Assembly: GCF_030445035.2 (NCBI RefSeq)
Contig: NC_080673.1
Span: forward strand, 190,383,216 to 190,447,215
Length of the DNA: 64,000 nucleotides
Origin: Dasypus novemcinctus
Taxonomy: Eukaryota; Chordata; Mammalia; Cingulata; Dasypodidae
Direction: 5' to 3'
The notes beneath the pieces are model-generated. The model saw only the letters and a program-made list of their open reading frames with translations, was not told where the DNA came from and did no database searches. The position numbers and the translations under genes are program-made. Positions 57,001 to 64,000 of this stretch are shown here, piece by piece (positions within the stretch are counted from its first letter, which is position 1; the number at the start of each line of letters is the position of its first letter).

Positions 57001-57854
57001 TACGTTGTGCTGTAATTTTCATTAGTTTCAAGATAATTACTGATTTCTTTTGAGATTTCCTCCTTGACACACTGTTTGTCTAAGAGTGTGTTGCTTAACT
57101 TCCATATCTTGGTGCCTAACCTGGGTCTCTGGCCCTTGCAGATTTCCAGTTTCATTCCATTGTTGTCAGGGAAATTATTTTGTAAGATTTCAATCTTTCT
57201 GAATTCATTGAGATATTCTCTGTTACCTAGCATGTGTTCTATCTTGAAGAATGATCCACGTGCACTTGAGAAGAATGTATATCCTATTGTATTTGGGTGT
57301 AGTGTTCTGTATATGTCTATTAGGTCCAGCTCCTCTAATATATTATTCAAAGTCTTTGTTTCTTTATTGATTCTCTGTTGAGATGTTCTGTCTAATGGTG
57401 ATAGTGGTGTATTAAAGTCCCGCACTGTAATTGTACAGGAATCTTCACCTCCACTTAGTTTTTCTAGTGTTTGCCTCACATATTTTGAGGCACCCTGATT
57501 AGGTGTGTAAATGTTTATGATTGTTCTTTCTTCTTGGAAGATTACCCCTTTTACTAATAAGTAGTGTCCATCTTTGTCTCTCAAAATGGTTTTGCATTTA
57601 AAGTCTATTTAGTCCTATGGTAATGTAGCTACTCTGGCCCTTTTTTGATTATTATTTGCTAGTAAGATTGTTTTTTAGCTGTTCACTTTCAACCTCCTTG
57701 AATCCCTGGGTCTAAGGTGGGTTTCTTGTAGACAGCATATAAATGGGTCATATTTCCTTATCAGTTCTGCCAATCTGTGTCTCTTGACAGGTGAGTTTAA
57801 TCCATTAACATTCAGTATTATTACTCTCAAGTAATTATTTACATTAGCCATATT
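54027..57854 (-). pseudogene. L1 ORF2 (endonuclease and reverse transcriptase), broken
   Basis: The - strand frame starts at MANVNNYLRVIILNVNGLNS (57854), the endonuclease start, and continues with CLQETHL. 57584-56829 is a 251-codon open piece of the endonuclease C-terminal part, with NTPLSPLDR and GYTFFSSARGS. 55730-55548 keeps a reverse transcriptase segment (LLELINEFSKV). The C-terminus (54260-54027) has KMWYIHTMEYYS. Stops and frameshifts separate these pieces, so the protein is not made. Several catalytic blocks remain recognisable. Confidence 0.85.
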
Positions 57855-57949
57855 TTCTTTGGATTTGTATATGTCATATGTTGTTTTTATTTCTCTTTTT
57901 GTCTTTTTGGTTGTTCTTACACTCTCCTCCAACTCTGTCTCTCCTGTTT

Positions 57950-59281
57950 TTTCTTTCCTCCTGAAGAACTCCCTTTAGTATTTGTTGAATGGCAGATTTC
58001 TTAACGGCATACTTTCCTAGTTTCTGTTTATCTGTTAATATTTTGAACTCTCCATCAATTTTGAATGCCAGCTTTGCTGGATAGAATATTCTTGGTTGAA
58101 TTTATTTTTCATTCAGTACCTTGACTATGTCATACCACTGCCTTCTTGCCTTCATGGTTTCAGTTGAGAAATCAGCATTTGACCTTACTGAGCTTCCCTT
58201 GTATATGATGCTTCTCTTTTCTCTTATTGCCTTCAGTTTTTCTCTTTGTCTTGAGCATTGGATAATTTGACAAAGTGTATGTCTTGTGGTAGACTTATTG
58301 TGATTTATACTGTTTGTGGTGCACTGCACTTCTTGGACATGCATATCCATCTCCTTCAATAAGTTTGGGAAGTTTTCAGCCATTATTTCCTCCAATACCC
58401 CTTCTGTCCCCTTTCCCTTCTTTTCTCCTTCTGGAATGCCTACAGTGTGTATGTTTGTGCATTTTGTGTTGTCATTCAAATCCCTACATCCCTGCTGGAT
58501 TTTTGAAAATATTTTTATCCATCAATTCTACAATCTGTTTGATTTCAGATGTCCTGTCTTCCACAGCACTAATTCTTTCCTCTGCTTCTTCAAATCTGCT
58601 ATTATTTGCTGAGAGTGTATTTTTTATTTCTTGCATAGTGCCATTCATCACCATCATATCCATTATCTTTACATATGTTTACAATTTCCTCAGTATCTTC
58701 TCCAAGTGTTTTCTTTTCTTTTTTAAAGATTTTTATTTATTTATTTAATCCCCCCCTCCCCCAGTTGTCTGTTCTCTTTGTCTATTTGCTGAGTCTTGTT
58801 TCTTTGTCCACTTCTGTTGTCGTCAGCGGCATGGGAAGTGTGGGCGGCACCATTCCTGGGCAGGTTGCACTTTCTTTTGCGCTGGGCGGCTCTCCTTATG
58901 GGTGCACTCCTTGCACGTGGGGCTCCCCTACATGGGGGACACCCCGGTGTAGCGCGGCACTCCTTGCGCGCATCAGCACTGCGCATGGGCCAGCTCCACA
59001 TGGGTCAAGGAGGCCCGGGGTTTGAACCGCAGACCTCCCATGTGGTAGACAGACGCCCTAACCACTGGGCCAAGTCCATTTCCCAATCCAAGTTTTTTCT
59101 TAATATCCTTAATCTCTTTTTTAACTTCATTAAGTTGGTCCATGATATTTGATGGGAGAGCTTTGATTAGTTTTTCTATATTATTCTCTTCTTCCTGGTT
59201 TTTAATTTGTTCATTGGACTGGGCCATGTCTTCCTGATTATTGGTTTGGTTTGTACATTTTTGTTGCTGTCTGGTCTTCAT
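57950..59281 (-). pseudogene. L1 ORF1 (RNA-binding chaperone), broken by a SINE
   Basis: Starts at ATG 59281 with a glutamine- and glutamate-rich N-terminus and a coiled-coil-like NEVKKEIKDIKKKLG stretch. It is then cut by the SINE at 58716-59086. It resumes (58479-58102) with HTVGIPEGEKKGKG and NFPNLLKEMD, the RNA-recognition part, and a C-terminal domain (REKLKAIREKRSIIYKGSSV). The end with PAKLAFKIDGEFK lies past a stop at about 58100. Length and order match L1 ORF1. Confidence 0.82.
58716..59086 (-). repeat. DAS SINE inside L1 ORF1
   Basis: Flanked by TCCAAGTGTTTTCTT (58701-58715) and TCCAAGTTTTTTCTT (59087-59101). On the - strand it reads GGGAAATGGACTTGGCCCAG, with A and B boxes, CpG-rich body and AAATAAATAAAAATCTTTAA tail. 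It is complete, and it proves that ORF1 was disrupted by retrotransposition. Confidence 0.92.
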
Positions 59282-60986
59282 TTTATCTTGGTGGGTTTGT
59301 TCAGTTGATTAGTTTCTCCCTCTAATCTTGGGATTTTTTAGGTACTGCTTTTGTGTGTGTGTTAATTTTTCTTTTTCACTCTTTGTTCTTCTTATTCTAT
59401 TACCTTGTTGTTGTATAAGTTACCTTGAATGAAAAAGATTAGGGCCAGGAAAAGCAAAAGAGATAAGAAAAGAAAAAGTATAATAGTAGTAATGGTAGTA
59501 AATGTTAGCAGAAGAACCATATAAGACCTAGGAGAACAAATATTAAACTCATGTAAGCAGTGTATAGTTATCAGAATAAGAAAGAGGAGTACCTACAATG
59601 AAATATGAAACTGAGTATGGAGAAGAATATAGTATGAATTAAAAGGCTAGAATGATCAGGAGAGAGGAAAAGAGAAAAGAAAGGACAATAAGATAATGTG
59701 TTAATAAAACATAGAAGCCAGAATAAAAGTGTTAGAAATAAAAAGCCAGAAAAATTGGGGGCTAAACAAAGAGGGAATGCAAGAGCAACAACAGAAGGTG
59801 GAATGTAGAAAGATGTAGAAGGAAAAGAGATAGCATTAGTAGCCAAAATCAGCACACACAGCAAAGAGGAGGTTGAGGATGAGGAACCACAGCAAACAAT
59901 AAAGCTAGAAGCACCTAATTGAAAAAAGAAATAAAATAAGGGCAGGGGGATAAAGAGGAAGGAAAGAGCAGATAACAAGGGAAAAAAAAAAACATAAGCT
60001 CTCAAGCAAAGAGTCAACCAAACAACAAAAAACCCAGACTTCCCTCCTAAGCTCTTATTTAGGGAAAATAAAAGACCCAAGGGAAGCTAATACAAGGATA
60101 TTATTTATGTTTTCCATGTCTTAAAGTATCAGCTAATATCTCAGTGTGTCACTACTCTAAGTGGAGCTAGGAACTGAACTTTGCACATTCAAAGCTGAAA
60201 CTCCTCCACTGAGCCAAATCCTCCTTCAGGGTCAACCTGCTCCTCAAAAAAATTTTCTTCCAGGAACAGGATAGACTCTTTGCAATTGAATGGACCAATT
60301 AGTAATCTGTCCTTGCCCCTTCTCCCTTTCTCACTTCCCTCTCTTCCAGGGTAACAGGAAGCCCATGTGAGAGCTCCTCTCCAAAATTCAAGTGGGACCT
60401 TGGTGAACCAAATCACCATGGAGAATAATAACTCTCTCAGTCTCTTTGAGAGAGAGCACCCACCTCGTCAAGACCCTAAATATGCTCTTGGAAGCCTCCT
60501 CGCACTGTCCCCCTCCCTTAGGTGTGTTGCACAGGATTAGTTAACTTCCTGGCTCCACCTTCTCCCAGATATAACCCACAGAGGTTAGGTAAATAGGGCT
60601 CCCTCTGCAGATTCGCCTCCCCACTCTTCCTGGTTTTTCTTCAAGCCAGCTGGTATGCTCCTCAAAGCTCAAAAAGAGGAGTCCAGACAATTGAATTCCC
60701 ACTCATAGGACCCCTCTCCACCCTTCACCAGAACCCTCCCACTCTCAGAGTTTTTCTCCTCCTTCTGTGTGACCTGACCGGGGAGGTTGAGGAAAGCTGT
60801 GGCTTCTTGCTCTGGGGGAGGGGCAGAAGCTATCACTCTTCTTGTTGTGCTCTCTCCAGATTGATGTCCAGCAGCCTCCTGCTTTGTGGGTTCCCACAAC
60901 AGCTCAGGCAGAGTTTTATCCCCAGTCAGCCATTTTTTCGTAGGTGGGTGCTCTTACTCTGATGTCATCTTGCCCCGCCTCTCCCA
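59282..60986 (-). promoter_or_regulatory. L1 5' UTR (internal promoter region)
   Basis: Runs from the L1 start (GGGAGAGGCGGGGCAAGATG on the - strand at about 60986) to the ORF1 start. The proximal part is CpG- and G-rich; the part at 59430-60020 is strongly pyrimidine-rich on the - strand. That accounts for the 169-codon leucine/phenylalanine-rich frame at 60080-59571, which is not a gene. L1 5' UTRs carry an internal RNA polymerase II promoter; no activity can be judged here. Confidence 0.65.
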
Positions 60987-61119
60987 GGATTGTGATTGAC
61001 AATTGGACAGACACTTTGATAGAGACATCACCTGACAACTCTGTTATATATTTGTGAACAGTGCATTAAACAAGCACAACTCATGGCCTATTTAAAGACA
61101 CCTGTATTTTGGTTTTCCT

Positions 61120-61492
61120 TTTTTTTTTAAGATCTTCATTCCTTTTTAAAATTTTATTTTATCCTCCCCCTTCCCCACCTTGTTGTTTTGCACTCACTGT
61201 CTGCTCTCTGTGTCCATTTGTTGTGTGTTCATCTTCATTTTTTTTAGGTGGAACCAGGAACCAAACCTGGGACCTCACATGTGGGAGGCAGGTGCCAAAT
61301 TACTTGAGCCACCTCCTCTCCCCACTTTGTTGAGTTTCTCATTATGTTTCTTATTGTGTCTCTTCATTATGCCATCTTATTGTGTCACCTTTTTGTGTCA
61401 GCTTGTCTTCTTTAGGAGGCACTGGGAACTGAACCTGGGACCTCCCATATGGTAGGTGGACACTCAACTGCTTGAGCCACATCTGCTTTCCT
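61120..61492 (-). repeat. Dimeric tRNA-derived SINE (older DAS subfamily)
   Basis: Two tRNA-like units on the - strand (around 61250-61315 and 61410-61485) each carry a GGT(T/C)CC/GGTTCAG-type B box and a CTCAAG(T/C)A A-box-like part. They are joined by a T/C-rich linker and end in an A-rich tail. Same design as 43085-43458. Confidence 0.75.
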
Positions 61493-62719
61493 TCCTCCAT
61501 CTTTTTAAACAATATTCAGTGAAGCAACATTTTCTCTGCCCCTAACTGAAAACTCTAGTAGGAGCATTATGTCTTTGGTCCTACTAGAGTTTTAAAATAA
61601 ACTATTCCCTATTATTTTCATCCTGGAGTTACTATAATTTGTCTGGAGGAATCAAGGAAAAGAATTGTCATAAGTCACTTTCTAGAAGAAAAAGAGTTGG
61701 TCTCTGACTATGAAAGATTCAACTCAAGAGAAGAGATAATGAATTTTTAAAGATTTTGTTTAAGAAACATGAAGCCAGATTGAAGAGGGGGATGTCTCAG
61801 TGTATTCACCTGATTTTTTTACCCAGACTGTCTTTCAGACTGCCATGAGTCCTAATATAAGTAAAAAGCAATAAAAAAATCTACCATCTTAGGTTTCCAA
61901 GTAATACAATGGGGACCATGATCAATGGGATGTAACAGTCAGGTTCAGAAAATAAAACAAAAAACACTTTAGGTATTTCAAGCAAGAGAGCATTTAATGC
62001 CCAGAATTTGGTGGTTGCAACACTACTGAATGACTGGAGGAACTCAGATCAGGCAAGGCTACACCGGCTCTCAGATTTACCTGACCTGTCTTTTGAGAAT
62101 CAGGAAGTTTCAACCAGGTTAGGAACTCCAGGGACTATTTTCAAATGATCACTGCCTCCTGGAGCACTAAGGCAGGCTATTGTCAACATGGTCCCAAAAG
62201 CTACTGCTGATGCTGAACCTCACATCTGTTGAAGACCAGTGTTTACCTATCACTGACAAAAAAAAGTACCATGGCTTCTGCTCCGTTCCACCTTCCAATA
62301 CTTATGCAGGGTCATTCATTAGTGGAAAATATACCTGAAACATGTGGTGAGAATGCTGTATAATATAATCCCCAATCTTGTGGTTTCTAAGATACAGGGA
62401 GAGCATTAAAAGAGTGTTGTGGATGATGATGAGGACCATTGCACCATCTGTCACATGAGGTATTCCCAATGTAAGAGACTGTGTGCTGGCTTATATCAAT
62501 AAGACTTTTCAAAGAAAACCATAAAATAATTAGCTCTGGTTGTGCTTATGAATCTGAGAAGATCAATGTATGATTTCTCTAAAAGAGCTTTTGTGTTTTT
62601 CGGAGAATGTAGATGTTCTTCCCTTCTGCAACCACCCCCCTGGGAAAACTTGTCATGTACACAAATCAGACACTCTGAAACCAGAGCTTGGAACCATATA
62701 CAAAATTACGTGAAACTAC
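61493..62719. other. No gene seen
   Basis: Single-copy-like DNA with no coding domain, RNA gene or named repeat recognised. Confidence 0.4.
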
Positions 62720-63810
62720 ACAAGTCCAGGTTGTTGGACACTTAGGGTGCTTTTACCTTTTGGTTATTGTAACTAATGATACTGCAACATTGGTAAACAA
62801 ATATTTGCCCAAATTCCTGCTTTCAATTTTTGGGTATATGTGCCTAGAAGTGGGATTGCTGGGTCAAATGGTAGTTCTATGTTTAATCTTTAGAGGAATT
62901 GCCAAACTATTTTCCACAGCTGCTGCACCATTTTGCATTCCCAGCAACAATATACTAAGGTATCTTTTCTCCTCATCCTCACTAGCACTTGTTGTTTTCT
63001 GTTTTGTTTTTAATAGTAGCCATTCTTGTGTGTGTAAGGTAATATCTCATTGTGGTTTTGATTTGCATTTCTGTATTGGCTAATAATGTTGAGCATCTTT
63101 TCATGTGTTTATTGACCATTTGTATATCTTCTTAGGATAAATGTCTATTTAATACTTTGTCCATTTTTTAATTGGGTGGTTTGTCTTTTTGTTATTGAGT
63201 TGTAGGCATTTTATATATTCTAGATAGTAAACCCATCAGATAGTCAGTTTCCAAGTGTTTTCTCCCATCCTGTTCACTGTTTTTTCCCTTTCTTGATAAT
63301 GTACTTTGATGCACAAGTCTTTTTAATTTTAATTTTTAATTTTGATGAAGTTCAATTTAGTCTCTTATTACTTCTGTTAATTACTGGCCAATGAGATATA
63401 AGCATCCTTTGCCTAACACAAAGTCCTGAAGATATTTGCCTAAGATTTCTTCTAAGAGTTTTATAGTTTTAGCTCTTATATTTAGGTTGTTGACCATTTT
63501 GAGTTAATTTTGTATTTGGTATATATTTGTGTATATTAAGGTAGGGTTCCACTTTCATTCTTTTGCATGTGGATATCTGGTTTCCCCAACAGTAATTCTT
63601 GAAAAGACTGTTCTTTTTCTATTGAGTGGACTTTACGTCCATGTAAAAAATTAATTCACAATAGATGTGTGTGCTTATTTATGGGCTCTCAATTCTGTTA
63701 CATTGTTCTATGTGTTTGTTCTGTATTAGTAACTATACTAATTTGATTACTGTAGCTTTGTAATAAGTTTTGATATCAGGAATTGTGAATCCTCCAGCTT
63801 TATTCTTAGT
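62720..63810 (-). mobile_element. Old L1 ORF2 region, antisense
   Basis: Antisense L1 ORF2 C-terminal landmarks: GGGATTGCTGGGTCAAATGG, TCTCATTGTGGTTTTGATTT, TTGAGCATCTTTTCATGTG, TAGCTCTTATATTTAGG and TACTGTAGCTTTGTAATAAG. It ends near 63810; a short antisense MIR-like piece may follow (63815-63900). Strongly diverged from the 54-kb copy. Confidence 0.8.
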
Positions 63811-64000
63811 TTATGAGATTTTAATATCTCCATTTTGCCAATTAAGAAGCTGAAGCTCAAGGAGTTTATGTGGCTTCCTATATATTCTACTGTTTTTAAA
63901 TGGAGGAGCTAGCATATTCACTTTTGAATAATCAGTGCATGCCTCTCTGGTGGTTGGAGCTATGTATCCAGATAAACACGTTCTTAAATTTAATCTGTTC

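Larger units (their letters stand above)
50985..60986 (-). mobile_element. Nearly full-length L1, antisense (one copy or two abutting)
   Basis: From right to left on the - strand: 5' UTR starting near 60986, broken ORF1, broken ORF2 and a long 3' UTR ending in a T-rich tract at about 50935-50990. An internal T-run at 52839-52848 could mark either a second L1 end or a tract inside the 3' UTR. The copy at 34.1-34.5 kb is continuous across that tract, which favours a single 3' UTR. Inserted later: U6 copy (53605-53711) and SINE (58716-59086). Confidence 0.75.

Noticed and set aside
56829-57584. The longest open frame (251 codons, - strand) as a host gene
   Set aside because: It is the C-terminal part of the L1 endonuclease and the following linker, inside an antisense L1 with matching neighbours on both sides.
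59571-60080. 169-codon - strand frame rich in Leu/Phe as a membrane protein
   Set aside because: It lies in the pyrimidine-rich L1 5' UTR; composition explains the hydrophobicity.

Overview
This window is repeat-dense mammalian nuclear DNA with no recognisable host protein-coding gene. The best clue to the organism is a set of tRNA-derived SINEs with A and B boxes, a long GC-rich body and an AAATAAATAAAT-CTTT-A(n) tail. Copies lie at about 15.2, 16.5, 25.4, 43.1, 43.6/44.0, 49.7, 58.7 and 61.1 kb. I recognise them from memory as the DAS family of armadillos (Dasypus, Xenarthra). Ancient placental repeats (MIR, MER5-like, MaLR, L1M-like) are also present.

Layout. 1-4415: 3' part of a class I (gammaretrovirus-like) endogenous retrovirus on the + strand (RNase H, integrase, env, 3' LTR), then an L1 3' end to 5.88 kb. 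5.9-13 kb: mostly single-copy DNA with a MER5-like element carrying a 73-bp L1 insert, a 566-bp solo LTR with a 5-bp target duplication, and an internally deleted L1. 13-21.9 kb: MIRs, an antisense L1 invaded by a sense L1 tail and two SINEs, antisense MaLR copies and a probable LTR. 22.0-30.7 kb: an old class I provirus on the - strand with two LTRs and remnants of gag, protease and env. It is invaded by a SINE and by a 1080-bp betaretrovirus-like insertion. 31.1-32.3 kb: a related LTR plus leader facing the other way. 32.3-41.3 kb: MIRs, L1 3' UTR, a solo class II LTR, a complete MaLR provirus, an old L1 and an ERVL/MaLR-type LTR. 43-44.3 kb: two SINE insertions, one cut by a small inversion. 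47.3-50.2 kb: a polypurine tract, MER5 pieces, a MIR and a SINE. 51-61 kb: a nearly full-length antisense L1 (long 3' UTR, broken ORF2 and ORF1, 5' UTR) holding a processed U6 snRNA copy and a SINE. 61-64 kb: a dimeric SINE, single-copy DNA and another antisense L1.

The genes here do not form a pathway; the content is a layered record of insertions. The two strongest observations come from base-level junctions. (1) The element at 26756-27835 has both outer ends formed by the 3' (U5) end of an LTR in opposite orientation, flanked by a perfect 6-bp duplication. It looks like integrase joined a head-to-head viral DNA to the host. (2) A SINE at 43.6-44.3 kb has been split by a roughly 520-bp micro-inversion, shown by target-site duplications that are now inverted. 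Family names come from memory of consensus sequences; no database search was possible.
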